Below, one piece after another: positions 18,345 to 26,947 of a stretch of DNA of 64,000 nucleotides (positions within the stretch are counted from its first letter, which is position 1; every line of letters begins with the position of its first letter). The notes under the pieces were generated by a model, which was not told where the DNA came from, made no database searches, and saw nothing but the letters and a program-made list of their open reading frames with translations. The position numbers were made by a program, and so were the translations under genes. The DNA lies in contig JADJBP010000001.1 of assembly GCA_016703625.1 (NCBI GenBank), forward strand, positions 310,001-374,000, given 5' to 3'. This stretch comes from Chitinophagaceae bacterium (lineage in GTDB: Bacteria; Bacteroidota; Bacteroidia; Chitinophagales; Chitinophagaceae).

Positions 18345-20756
18345 ATGGAAATGAACACCAACAATACGATCATGAAAGAAGAAGGAGAGGTGAATATGGC
18401 CCAGCAACTGGCTGCAAAATATTTACCTTACTGGCCTTTATTTATCATACTGGTCATATTTTCATTTGCAGGCGCATATGTTTATTTAAGGTATGTTACG
18501 CCTATATATGAAGCTACGGCCACACTGATCATTAAAGATGAAAGCCGTGGAGGAAATGATGATTCAAGACTGCTGGAATCATTGAATTTGATTGCATCCA
18601 AAAAAAATATAGAGAACGAGATCGAGGTCATTCAATCCCGGTCATTGATGGAAAAAGTGGTAAAATCACTTTACCTCTATGCCCCGGTATCTCAGGAAGG
18701 TAAAGTAAAATCAGGGGATGCTTATACCTTATCGCCCATCATGATCGAAGCACAGATGCCGGATTCGATCCAGGAAGTGGAAAAGGTTATTTTCAGTTAT
18801 GATGCAAATACAAAGACGGTTACTTTAAACAATAAAGACAAGTATCCCCTAAACCAGTTTGTAAGTACGCCTTATGGTGTTTTGAAATTCATGCCAAACC
18901 GGTACCAGTATGCCATGGCAAACACCAATAAAAATCAATTATTTTTTTCACTGGATAATGTACAAAATACGGCTTCCGGGTTGTTAATGAGCCTTAAAGT
19001 AACTCCCAACAAGCAGTCGGCCATTGTTGAACTTACTTTTAAGGATGCCATTCCGCAGCGGGCTGTAGATATAATCAACCAGCTTATAACTACTTATGAC
19101 AGGGTTTCGATACTTGAAAAAAACACTTTTGCCCGCAATACGCTTGCATTTGTGGATGAGCAGTTAAATGCTGTTACTCAGGAACTTGATTCCGTAGAGA
19201 AAAAAATTCAGCAATACCGTTCAGGCAGTAATGTGGTTGATATTGGGGTGCAGGGGTCTTACTATTTAAAAAATGTAAGTGAAAATGATCAAAAGCTGGG
19301 CGATATCAATATGCAGCTTTCCATGCTGGACCTGGTTGAAAAAAATGTTGCCAATAAACAAAGTGGTGAAATGCTGGCACCATCCACTTTGGGAGTAACT
19401 GACCCTACCCTCACCAATTTATTAACACAGCTGCAGGCATCACAGGCAGATTATGATAAGCTGAAAAAAACGGTTGGCCCAAATAACCCGGCACTCGTTT
19501 CACTTGGTGAACAGATCAAAAAACTGCAACCGAGTATTTTGGAAAATATCCAGAACCAAAAAAAGGGCCTCGGCGCATCCAGGCAAAGTTTATACTCAAC
19601 CAACAGCAATTATAATTCTTTATTATCATCGGTGCCCATGAAGGAAAAGCAGCTGGTAGAGATCAGCAGGCAGCACCAGAATAAGGCAAATATGTACCAG
19701 AACCTGCTGCAAAGAAAGCAGGAGGCAGAAATGTCACTTGCTTCAGTGATTTCCAACAGCAGGGTTGTTGATAAAGCACTGGCGGGTAAATTCCCGGTTA
19801 GCCCAAAGAAGAAACTGATATACATCATGGCCTTTATGGCTGCCATTGGTTTGGGCGCAGGAATCATTATTATTAAGGATGCAATTACCGGTAAAATTAA
19901 ATACAGGAGTGAAATAGAAAAGATGTCTTCTATTCCCATCATTGGTGAAATTACTTTCGACAAGTCAAAAACACCACTGGTCATTGAAAAGGGTACCCGC
20001 AGTTTTATTGCAGAAGAGTACAGGAAACTGCGTATTTCTTTGTCATTCTTAGGGATAGATTCAACACATAAAAAGTTATTGATAACATCCAGTATATCCG
20101 GCGAAGGAAAAAGTTTTGTTGCAGCTAATTTGGCTGTAAGTATTGCACTTACCGGTAAAAAAACAGTATTGGTAGACCTCGATCTAAACAGGCCAACCCA
20201 GTCAGAGATCCTGAATGTAAATTATGAGCATGGTGTTTCGGAGTTTTTATCCGGGAAAAAAGAGCCCCGGGAGATCATTCATAAACTGGATGGACATGAA
20301 AGCCTTTATTTTATAGCTCCCGGCAGTTTGCCTGAAAATCCAACTGAACTTTTGGCAAACGGGAAAGTAGAATCTTTAATTGAGTACCTGGGAAATAATT
20401 TCGAAATGGTGGTTATTGATACGTCACCTGCAGCATTGGTGACCGATGCCTATATTCTTTCAGGCCTTTGCGATGCAACTTTGTATGTTATCCGGCATGG
20501 GTATACGCCAAAACTGCTTGTGAAAAGGCTTGATGAAAATAACCAGATCAATCCCATTAACAACCCGGCAATTATTTTTAACGGCCTTAAAACAAGGGGG
20601 GATTTTAAAACCAATTACGGCTATGGAAAAAGCTATATGTATGGTGATAAATATTATGGCTATGGCGGTGCAAAAAGTAAAAAAGAAAAAAATCAGCTTA
20701 ACGGACAAAATTTCAACTTTATGAAGAATTATTTTTATCCGGTTCATTACATATGA
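18345..20756 (+). CDS. Wzc-like polysaccharide co-polymerase and BY-type tyrosine autokinase
   Basis: 803 residues, an intact frame of normal length. It spans the inner membrane and controls chain polymerisation and export with the Wza-like channel. The Wzz-like N-terminal domain has a membrane helix at about 30-50 and a second near 488-508 (LIYIMAFMAAIGLGAGIIII), with a coiled-coil periplasmic part between (about 260-470). The cytoplasmic kinase has Walker A SISGEGKSFVAAN, Walker A' VLVDLDLNRP and Walker B MVVIDTSPA. The C-terminal tail is tyrosine-rich (NYGYGKSYMYGDKYYGYGG), the expected autophosphorylation cluster. The kinase is fused to the co-polymerase, as in Proteobacteria. Confidence 0.95.
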   Translation: MEMNTNNTIMKEEGEVNMAQQLAAKYLPYWPLFIILVIFSFAGAYVYLRYVTPIYEATATLIIKDESRGGNDDSRLLESLNLIASKKNIENEIEVIQSRSLMEKVVKSLYLYAPVSQEGKVKSGDAYTLSPIMIEAQMPDSIQEVEKVIFSYDANTKTVTLNNKDKYPLNQFVSTPYGVLKFMPNRYQYAMANTNKNQLFFSLDNVQNTASGLLMSLKVTPNKQSAIVELTFKDAIPQRAVDIINQLITTYDRVSILEKNTFARNTLAFVDEQLNAVTQELDSVEKKIQQYRSGSNVVDIGVQGSYYLKNVSENDQKLGDINMQLSMLDLVEKNVANKQSGEMLAPSTLGVTDPTLTNLLTQLQASQADYDKLKKTVGPNNPALVSLGEQIKKLQPSILENIQNQKKGLGASRQSLYSTNSNYNSLLSSVPMKEKQLVEISRQHQNKANMYQNLLQRKQEAEMSLASVISNSRVVDKALAGKFPVSPKKKLIYIMAFMAAIGLGAGIIIIKDAITGKIKYRSEIEKMSSIPIIGEITFDKSKTPLVIEKGTRSFIAEEYRKLRISLSFLGIDSTHKKLLITSSISGEGKSFVAANLAVSIALTGKKTVLVDLDLNRPTQSEILNVNYEHGVSEFLSGKKEPREIIHKLDGHESLYFIAPGSLPENPTELLANGKVESLIEYLGNNFEMVVIDTSPAALVTDAYILSGLCDATLYVIRHGYTPKLLVKRLDENNQINPINNPAIIFNGLKTRGDFKTNYGYGKSYMYGDKYYGYGGAKSKKEKNQLNGQNFNFMKNYFYPVHYI

Positions 20757-20761
20757 TTGTC

Positions 20762-20783
20762 GCCGGGCTTAACAATACCCGGC
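20762..20783 (+). terminator. Hairpin after the wzc gene, possible attenuator
   Basis: A 6-bp GC-rich stem (GCCGGG / CCCGGC) with a 10-base loop, six bases after the Wzc stop. It is not followed by a T run, so it is a weak or factor-dependent terminator at best. Its place just before the repeat leader and an UpxY-type antiterminator makes an attenuation role plausible. Confidence 0.35.
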
Positions 20784-20794
20784 TGATTAAAATT

Positions 20795-20872
20795 ATCCAA
20801 ATATCCTGACTGCCAAATTATTCCACATATCTGATTAACTATCCTGTTCCAAATATCTGATTAACTGCACAT
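20795..20872 (+). repeat. Three 26-bp tandem repeats upstream of the UpxY gene
   Basis: Units start at 20795, 20821 and 20847, exactly 26 bases apart. The second and third share 19 of their first 20 bases (TTCCAAATATCTGATTAACT at 20847, one mismatch at 20821). The first is more diverged (ATCCAAATATCCTGACTGCC). They fill most of the gap between wzc and the UpxY gene and end 16 bases before the ATG. Confidence 0.75.
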
Positions 20873-20888
20873 TTCTAATTTTAAAAAA

Positions 20889-21428
20889 ATGGTTATGCAG
20901 AAAAATTGGTATGCTGTTTATACAAAACCGCAGGCTGAAAAAAGGGTTGCCGGGTTATTGGCAAAAAAGAAAATTGAAACGTTTGTTCCGATGGGTTACG
21001 TGAAAACTAAAACCTTTATGAAACACAAATTTGTTTTAGAGCCCTTATTAAAATCCGTTGTGTTTGTTTATACATCAGAGGAAGCCACAGCACTCCTCAA
21101 ACAGACAAATGGTGTAATTAACCTGTTGTATTGGCTGGGTAAGCCTGCTGTCATTGCAACAGAAGAAATAGATGCTATCAGGGAATTTACAGAAACGTAC
21201 CGGAATATAAAACTTGAGCCGGCTTCTGTGAATTGTGAAGACACCGCAGAAGAAAATAATGGTTTCCGTTTTTCAATGAAGGGCAGGTTATATGCCATGA
21301 AGAACAAAACGATTAAAATTAACCTGCCTTCCCTGGGATATGCGCTTATTGCAGAAATAGAAGAAGACAATTTATTTATCAGTAATAACCCGTTATTACA
21401 AAACTACAGACTTGCCCATTCATCATGA
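20889..21428 (+). CDS. UpxY-type transcription antiterminator (NusG paralogue)
   Basis: 179 residues. The NGN domain begins [20 protein letters not shown] and includes [20 protein letters not shown] and [23 protein letters not shown] text (about residues 5-105). A C-terminal KOW-like segment follows ([21 protein letters not shown]). UpxY proteins bind RNA polymerase early in a capsule operon and let it read through long polysaccharide loci. An ATG at 20895 is an alternative start; 20889 is kept as the longest. The stop overlaps the fcl start by four bases (ATGA). Its position third in the locus, behind its own repeat leader, differs from Bacteroides capsule loci where upxY is first. Confidence 0.88.
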   Translation: MVMQKNWYAVYTKPQAEKRVAGLLAKKKIETFVPMGYVKTKTFMKHKFVLEPLLKSVVFVYTSEEATALLKQTNGVINLLYWLGKPAVIATEEIDAIREFTETYRNIKLEPASVNCEDTAEENNGFRFSMKGRLYAMKNKTIKINLPSLGYALIAEIEEDNLFISNNPLLQNYRLAHSS

Positions 21429-22372
21429 GGGAAACAGATAAAATTTATATAGCGGGCCATAACGGAATGGTTGGTTCAGCTATTGTCAGGGCTTTAAAAA
21501 CAAGGGGATTTGAAAACCTCGTTTACCGTACCTCTGCTGAGCTTGATCTGCGAAAACAACAGGACGTGGAAAGGTTTTTTAATGAAGAAAAACCAGACTT
21601 CGTTTTCCTGGCTGCTGCAAAAGTGGGCGGTATTATAGCCAATAATACTTACCGGGCTGATTTTTTATATGACAACCTGATGATCGTTTCAAACATCATT
21701 CATGCAGCATATAAAAATAACGTGAAAAAACTGCTGTTCCTGGGCAGTTCCTGTATTTATCCAAAATTAGCGGAGCAGCCTATCCGGGAATCGTCATTGT
21801 TAACCGGCCCGCTGGAATATACCAATGAACCTTATGCGATCGCAAAAATTGCAGGGATCAAATTATGTGAAACATACCGGGACCAGTACGGAGCTAATTT
21901 TATAAGCGTGATGCCAACCAACTTATATGGCATCAACGATAATTACCATCCCGAGAATTCTCATGTGTTACCATCTTTGATACGGAGACTTCATGAAGCA
22001 AAAGTTTCGGGATCAAAGGAAGTGGTGATCTGGGGTACCGGGAATCCCAGGCGGGAATTTTTATATGCAGACGACCTGGCCGATGCCTGTTTGTTTTTAA
22101 TGGAAACATATAATGAAAAGGAAATTATAAATATCGGGTGTGGCGAAGACCTGACCATAAAGGAATTGGCAACATTGGTAAAAAGCGTTACCGGCTATGA
22201 AGGTGATTTTATTTTTGATACCTCAAAGCCAGACGGTACACCGCGAAAACTGTTAGACGTTTCTAAACTATCAGCTTTAGGATGGCATTATAAAACTTCT
22301 CTCGTAGCAGGAATGAACATAGCTTACCAGGATTTTTTAACCAAACAAAAAAAGTTACAAACCACACATTAA
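21425..22372 (+). CDS. fcl: GDP-L-fucose synthase
   Basis: 315 residues, normal length. It converts GDP-4-keto-6-deoxy-mannose to GDP-L-fucose by epimerisation at C3 and C5 followed by NADPH reduction. This is the second step after GMD, encoded next. The NAD(P)-binding motif is [17 protein letters not shown], the catalytic residues are in [15 protein letters not shown] and the YxxxK pair in [15 protein letters not shown], and the substrate-binding part has [20 protein letters not shown]. The 4-bp overlap with the UpxY gene indicates translational coupling. The gene order fcl-gmd is the reverse of the usual gmd-fcl. Confidence 0.95.
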   Translation: MRETDKIYIAGHNGMVGSAIVRALKTRGFENLVYRTSAELDLRKQQDVERFFNEEKPDFVFLAAAKVGGIIANNTYRADFLYDNLMIVSNIIHAAYKNNVKKLLFLGSSCIYPKLAEQPIRESSLLTGPLEYTNEPYAIAKIAGIKLCETYRDQYGANFISVMPTNLYGINDNYHPENSHVLPSLIRRLHEAKVSGSKEVVIWGTGNPRREFLYADDLADACLFLMETYNEKEIINIGCGEDLTIKELATLVKSVTGYEGDFIFDTSKPDGTPRKLLDVSKLSALGWHYKTSLVAGMNIAYQDFLTKQKKLQTTH

Positions 22373-22405
22373 AGAAATCATTCCGGATTTCACTATTTTT
22401 AACAT

Positions 22406-23491
22406 ATGAAAACTGCATTAATTACCGGTATAACCGGACAGGATGGAGCTTATCTGGCAGCATTTCTGCTTGACAAGGGCTATATGGTACATGGTATTAA
22501 AAGACGTTCGTCTTTAATTAATACCAGCCGTGTGGATCACTTATACCAGGACCCGCATGAAAAGAATGTGCGGTTTACCATGCATTATGGTGATATGACC
22601 GACAGTACCAATTTGATTCGCATTGTGCAGGAAACACAGCCCGATGAGATCTATAACCTGGCAGCCATGAGCCATGTTAAAGTAAGTTTTGATACACCAG
22701 AATATACTGCAAATGCCGATGGGATCGGAACATTACGGTTAATGGAAGCCATCAGGATACTAGGGCTTGAAAAAAAGACCCGTATCTACCAGGCATCAAC
22801 CTCTGAGTTATATGGATTGGTTCAGGAAGTGCCCCAGCGGGAAACAACCCCGTTTTATCCAAGGAGCCCGTATGCAGTTGCCAAACTGTATGCTTACTGG
22901 ATCGTTGTAAATTACCGCGAGGCATACAATATGTATGCCTGTAACGGTATACTTTTTAATCATGAAAGCCCTTTACGCGGCGAAACTTTTGTTACGCGGA
23001 AAATCACCATGGCCGTAGCTGCCATCGTACACAACCTGCAGGATAAAATTTACCTGGGTAATCTCAATGCACAAAGAGACTGGGGACATGCTAAAGATTA
23101 TGTGGAAGCCATGTGGATGATATTACAGCAGGATTCACCCGATGATTTTGTTATTGCTACAGGAACCACTACCAGCGTAAGGGATTTTATCATACTGGCA
23201 TTCAGGGAAGTAGGCATTGAATTGACATTTACAGGAGAAGGGGTCAATGAAAAAGGTACTATAGCTTCCTGTAACAATCCGGCATATCAATTGGAAACAG
23301 GCAAAGAAGTTGTGGCTGTTGACCCGGAATACTTTCGTCCCACTGAAGTTGAATTACTGATCGGTGATGCCACCAAGGCCAATGAAAAGTTAGGCTGGAA
23401 ACCAAAATACGACCTGGCCGGCCTCGTAAAAGAAATGGTGGCAAGCGATGTTGAAAATGTTAAGAAAACCATCGTTCAAAACAAAAGGTAA
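22406..23491 (+). CDS. gmd: GDP-mannose 4,6-dehydratase
   Basis: 361 residues. It forms GDP-4-keto-6-deoxy-D-mannose, the precursor for L-fucose or other 6-deoxyhexoses in the polysaccharide. The short-chain dehydrogenase fold shows [20 protein letters not shown], the catalytic Ser/Thr-Glu in [15 protein letters not shown], YxxxK in [12 protein letters not shown] and the GMD-typical [17 protein letters not shown]. The C terminus has [23 protein letters not shown]-mannose supply genes (manB, manC) are not in the window, so that precursor must come from elsewhere in the genome. Confidence 0.97.
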   Translation: MKTALITGITGQDGAYLAAFLLDKGYMVHGIKRRSSLINTSRVDHLYQDPHEKNVRFTMHYGDMTDSTNLIRIVQETQPDEIYNLAAMSHVKVSFDTPEYTANADGIGTLRLMEAIRILGLEKKTRIYQASTSELYGLVQEVPQRETTPFYPRSPYAVAKLYAYWIVVNYREAYNMYACNGILFNHESPLRGETFVTRKITMAVAAIVHNLQDKIYLGNLNAQRDWGHAKDYVEAMWMILQQDSPDDFVIATGTTTSVRDFIILAFREVGIELTFTGEGVNEKGTIASCNNPAYQLETGKEVVAVDPEYFRPTEVELLIGDATKANEKLGWKPKYDLAGLVKEMVASDVENVKKTIVQNKR

Positions 23492-23609
23492 GCTTACCTG
23501 CTGCCATTCGTTTTGCAAATGGTTTATGATTTGCTTTACTGAACACTTTTAGTTTTTATCCTGTTTACCCGGTACCCGGTGATTATATCGCGGGGCTGCA
23601 CAAGAAATA

Positions 23610-24998
23610 ATGTTGATAATAAAACATATCGGAACTTTATGGAAAGTTGCTGTAAACTTTTTTACTAAAGGGCATAAGCGGAGCCTTGAAGCCAAGAGAA
23701 ATATCGTAGGTTCTTTGGTTATAAAAGGTATCAGTATTGCCATTGGCCTTGTTTTGGTCCCACTTACCATTCATTACATCAATCCATCTCAATATGGTAT
23801 CTGGCTTACACTGAGTTCTATGATCGCATGGATCTCGTTTTTTGATATCGGGTTTACACATGGGCTGCGTAATAAATTTGCTGAGGCAAAAGTCAGGGGC
23901 GATATAAAACTGGTAAAAATATATGTCAGTACCACTTATTTTTATATCAGTATCATCTTTTTGTTTTTGTGGCTTGTCTTAATGTTCCTTAACCAATTTA
24001 TCAGCTGGCATAGTTTATTAAGCCTTCCCCCAGAAATGGAAAAAGAAGTGTCTGAACTGGCGATGCTTATTTTTACCTATTTCTGTTTCCAGTTTGTGTT
24101 CCGGGTTATCAATACAATATTAACGGCCGATCAGAAACCGGCCATCGCCTCTTTCATTGATATGCTGGGGCAATTGTTGGGATTGGGATTAATTTTTGCA
24201 CTGACCAAATTTACCGATGGGTCACTGATATACCTTGGACTTGCAATAGGTATTGCACCTACCATTATTTTACTGGCTGCAAATATTTACTTTTTCAACA
24301 CAAGATTCAAAGATTACAGGCCTTCATTTAAATTTGTAAAAAAAGAGTACGCAAAAGATATCATGAAACTGGGCCTCCGGTTCTTTGTACTCCAGATAGC
24401 CGCCATTGTTCAGTTTGAAACCTCGCTTTTCCTGATCGCACATTATTTTGGAACTGCAGAAGTGACCAATTATAATATCGCATTTAAATATTTTTCTGTA
24501 CTGCAAATGGGCTTTTTGATATTATTAAGCCCGCTGTGGAGCGGCGTAACAGATGCGTACAACTCGGGCGACCTGGCATGGGTAAAGAATGCGGTAAAAA
24601 AATACCTGTTGATCCTGATCCCCTTCATTTTGGCAGGCCTCGTCATGCTGGTGTTATCTGATAAAGTGTATGAATTGTGGATCGGTAAAAATATTGTTCA
24701 TGTTGATTTTATTATTTCACTGCTGTGCTTAATATTTTTTTCTACAAGTATGTTTGCCAGTATTTTTGTAAGCGTGATCAATGGCATCGGCGCTTTGCGG
24801 ATCCAGTTCTTTACCTCAATTTTCAGTTCAATTGGTTTTTTCGTCCTGTCCGTTATTTTGATAAAATATTTTCAAATGGGTATGGAAGCCATTATAATTG
24901 CTTCCATAGTAACCAATGTTTTCGGATACATCATTGCACCAGTACAGTTCTATAAGATATTTTACAAAAGATCGGATTCGGCAATTTGGTACCGGTAA
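23610..24998 (+). CDS. Polysaccharide repeat-unit flippase (Wzx-like, MATE/MVF fold)
   Basis: 462 residues with about twelve to fourteen hydrophobic helices. It is expected to move the lipid-linked repeat unit across the inner membrane for Wzy polymerisation. The N-terminal sequence ISIAIGLVLVPLTIHYINP followed by YGIWLTLSSMIAWISFFDIG is typical of the oligosaccharide flippase family, with a 'GLRNKFAEA' loop next to the first helices. A 118-base gap before the start separates it from gmd. The start ATG at 23610 is the first of the frame; a later start would cut into the amphipathic pre-helix. Confidence 0.88.
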   Translation: MLIIKHIGTLWKVAVNFFTKGHKRSLEAKRNIVGSLVIKGISIAIGLVLVPLTIHYINPSQYGIWLTLSSMIAWISFFDIGFTHGLRNKFAEAKVRGDIKLVKIYVSTTYFYISIIFLFLWLVLMFLNQFISWHSLLSLPPEMEKEVSELAMLIFTYFCFQFVFRVINTILTADQKPAIASFIDMLGQLLGLGLIFALTKFTDGSLIYLGLAIGIAPTIILLAANIYFFNTRFKDYRPSFKFVKKEYAKDIMKLGLRFFVLQIAAIVQFETSLFLIAHYFGTAEVTNYNIAFKYFSVLQMGFLILLSPLWSGVTDAYNSGDLAWVKNAVKKYLLILIPFILAGLVMLVLSDKVYELWIGKNIVHVDFIISLLCLIFFSTSMFASIFVSVINGIGALRIQFFTSIFSSIGFFVLSVILIKYFQMGMEAIIIASIVTNVFGYIIAPVQFYKIFYKRSDSAIWYR

Positions 24999-25076
24999 TT
25001 ACGTCGGGGTAAAAGGTTAACAACTGGGCGCATGTAAAAACTTAAATAAAGTAACGAGGTTGGTAAATCATCAGAA

Positions 25077-26315
25077 ATGACAAAGGTTGTACACATACAA
25101 TATTCCATGGAGTCTGCAGGTCGTGCAGCACTCAGGCAGCAAAAGGCATTTAAACATGCTAATGTGGACTCCAGTATTGTGTCATTGCAACAAAGTGTGC
25201 AGGCTGTCCCTGGGATCAAATACCTGGGTTTAAGGGCCAGGTTGCTTTCCAGGTTAGATGACAGGATACAGGCATATCTGACGTGCAAGAGCATTAAGGA
25301 ATGGGGATCATTTTCTTACCCGGTTTTGGGCTCCAATGTGGCAAAACTGGAGGAGGTAAAAAATGCAGATTTCATTTACATTCACTGGGCTTTGAAGGGG
25401 CTATTGAATTTCAGGAGTATAAAACAGGTCGCCGGGCTTAATAAACCGGTAATTATATTCTTACATGATATGTGGAATATCACCGGTGGCTGTCATCACA
25501 GTTTTACCTGCGAAAAATATAAGACGGAAGGCTGTAATAACTGCCCGGTATTCCCGGGGGATAAAAAAAGTGATTTATCTGCCAAAGGGTTCAAAAAGAA
25601 ATTACGGGTTTATGCAAAATTCAATAACCTGTATTTTGTATCACCAAGCCGGTGGTTGTATGATTGTGCAAAGGCATCATTACTGACTAAAGATAAACCG
25701 GTTTTTTATATTCCTAATATACTTGATAATACCCTGTTTAAGCCGGCTGATAAAACAGCAGCCAAACAGCTCTTAAATATCGAAGCCGGTGAAACAGTTC
25801 TTGCATTTGGGGCTATTTCAGTCAACAGCCCGTACAAAGGCTGGACATACCTGCAAAAAGCACTGGAGCTGTTAAAACAGGATGAACCATTAAAAAATAT
25901 CTCAGTGCTGATATTCGGGAGTGAATATAATAAAGAGATCGCTGACTCCATACCTTTTAAAACCAGGTTTATGGGATATTTGAAGGATGAATATTCAACA
26001 GCATTGGTTTATAATGCTGCAGATGTGTTTATTGCTCCTTCACTGGCGGAAGCCTTTGGCTATGTAGTAATGGAGGCATTAAGTTGCGGCACACCTGTTG
26101 TTGGGTTCAATGTGGGTGGTATTCCTGACCTGATCAGCCACAAAGAAAACGGTTACCTCGCAAAATATAAAGACGCAAACGACGTTTCTGAGGGGATAAA
26201 ATTTTGTTTGCAGCATAAGCTGAAGGGATATTTATTGCCTGGCATTGACCCGGCAGTAACCATAAACAGCCACTTGTCATTATTTGAACACATAAAGAAA
26301 TTAAATAATCAATAA
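25077..26315 (+). CDS. GT4 glycosyltransferase with a Cys-rich insert
   Basis: 412 residues, GT-B fold of family GT4. The C-terminal nucleotide-sugar domain has the EX7E-type segment EAFGYVVMEALSCGTPVVG and VGGIPDLISHKENGYL. The N-terminal acceptor domain has HDMWNITGGCHHSFTCEKY followed by GCNNCPVFPG, giving four cysteines (Cys-x5-Cys-x7-Cys-x2-Cys spacing approximately). This pattern is known in a subgroup of GT4 enzymes from polysaccharide loci and may hold a metal or stabilise the loop. Sugar and linkage cannot be predicted. It follows the flippase in the same direction. Confidence 0.9.
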   Translation: MTKVVHIQYSMESAGRAALRQQKAFKHANVDSSIVSLQQSVQAVPGIKYLGLRARLLSRLDDRIQAYLTCKSIKEWGSFSYPVLGSNVAKLEEVKNADFIYIHWALKGLLNFRSIKQVAGLNKPVIIFLHDMWNITGGCHHSFTCEKYKTEGCNNCPVFPGDKKSDLSAKGFKKKLRVYAKFNNLYFVSPSRWLYDCAKASLLTKDKPVFYIPNILDNTLFKPADKTAAKQLLNIEAGETVLAFGAISVNSPYKGWTYLQKALELLKQDEPLKNISVLIFGSEYNKEIADSIPFKTRFMGYLKDEYSTALVYNAADVFIAPSLAEAFGYVVMEALSCGTPVVGFNVGGIPDLISHKENGYLAKYKDANDVSEGIKFCLQHKLKGYLLPGIDPAVTINSHLSLFEHIKKLNNQ

Positions 26316-26351
26316 AAAAAGAATAATAAATTTACACCAAAACCAGGCCAC

Positions 26352-26761
26352 ATGATTAAATTTTTTAGGAAAAGATCTTTCCTAAATCGTTTCAAAAAAG
26401 AAGCCTCTGATACAGGCATGGCGATGACACTGATTTGCCTTTTGGCAGGCTATTTTACCAAAAATTTTTTTACTACCAACTGGCTATCCCGGTATTGGTT
26501 ATGAATATGGCATTCCCGATGTTTTATTCCATCACTTATATTGCTGCACTTTGGCTTGGCTTAACGAATTTATTAGGTGCTGTAATATCAAGAGTTCTTT
26601 TATCCGTTGTTTACTTTTTAATTCTTTTGCCTATGGGGCTGGTCAGGAAGTTAATGGGAAAAGATGCCCTGAACCTTACCGGCTTTAAAAAAGGAAAGGG
26701 ATCAGTGATGATAAACAGGGATATTGTTTTTACAGCCGATGATATTAAAAACCCTTTTTAA
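26352..26761 (+). CDS. SxtJ family membrane protein, frameshifted
   Basis: About 136 residues when restored. The frame opens at an ATG at 26352 (MIKFFRKRSFLNRFKKEASD, then GMAMTLICLLAGYFTKNFF) and changes in a T7 run (26465-26471). The second part, YYQLAIPVLVMNMAFPMFYS, continues to 26761 and ends DIVFTADDIKNPF. Three hydrophobic segments are visible. SxtJ proteins of unknown function occur beside NodU/TobZ-type carbamoyltransferases in the saxitoxin cluster and in many polysaccharide loci, exactly the context here. They are thought to be membrane partners of the carbamoyltransferase, but no activity has been shown as far as I know. Confidence 0.78.
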
Positions 26762-26781
26762 GATACTAAACTACATTTATT

Positions 26782-26931
26782 ATGGAATTTTTACGTGAAT
26801 TGTGGACCTTTTTAAAAGTTAGAAAAAAGTTCTGGTTGCTGCCGCTGATCATTGTGCTTTTAATATTTGGCGTACTGATCGTACTTTCAGCAGGATCAGC
26901 AATAGCACCCTTCATTTATACTCTTTTTTAA
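26782..26931 (+). CDS. DUF5989 family small membrane protein
   Basis: 49 residues: MEFLRELWTFLKVRKKFWLL, then one membrane helix (PLIIVLLIFGVLIVLSAGSA) and a short tail. The pattern of a basic amphipathic start with 'LWxFLKxRKKFWL', one helix and total length of about 50 residues is that of DUF5989, which is found between SxtJ and carbamoyltransferase genes. It lies 20 bases after SxtJ and 16 before the carbamoyltransferase. Too short for many gene finders. Function unknown. Confidence 0.8.
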   Translation: MEFLRELWTFLKVRKKFWLLPLIIVLLIFGVLIVLSAGSAIAPFIYTLF

Positions 26932-26947
26932 TTTTAAAAAAACAGCA

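Noticed and set aside
20795..20872. CRISPR-like or attachment-site reading of the 26-bp repeats
   Set aside because: Units are directly adjacent with no spacers, and there is no integrase or tRNA nearby.
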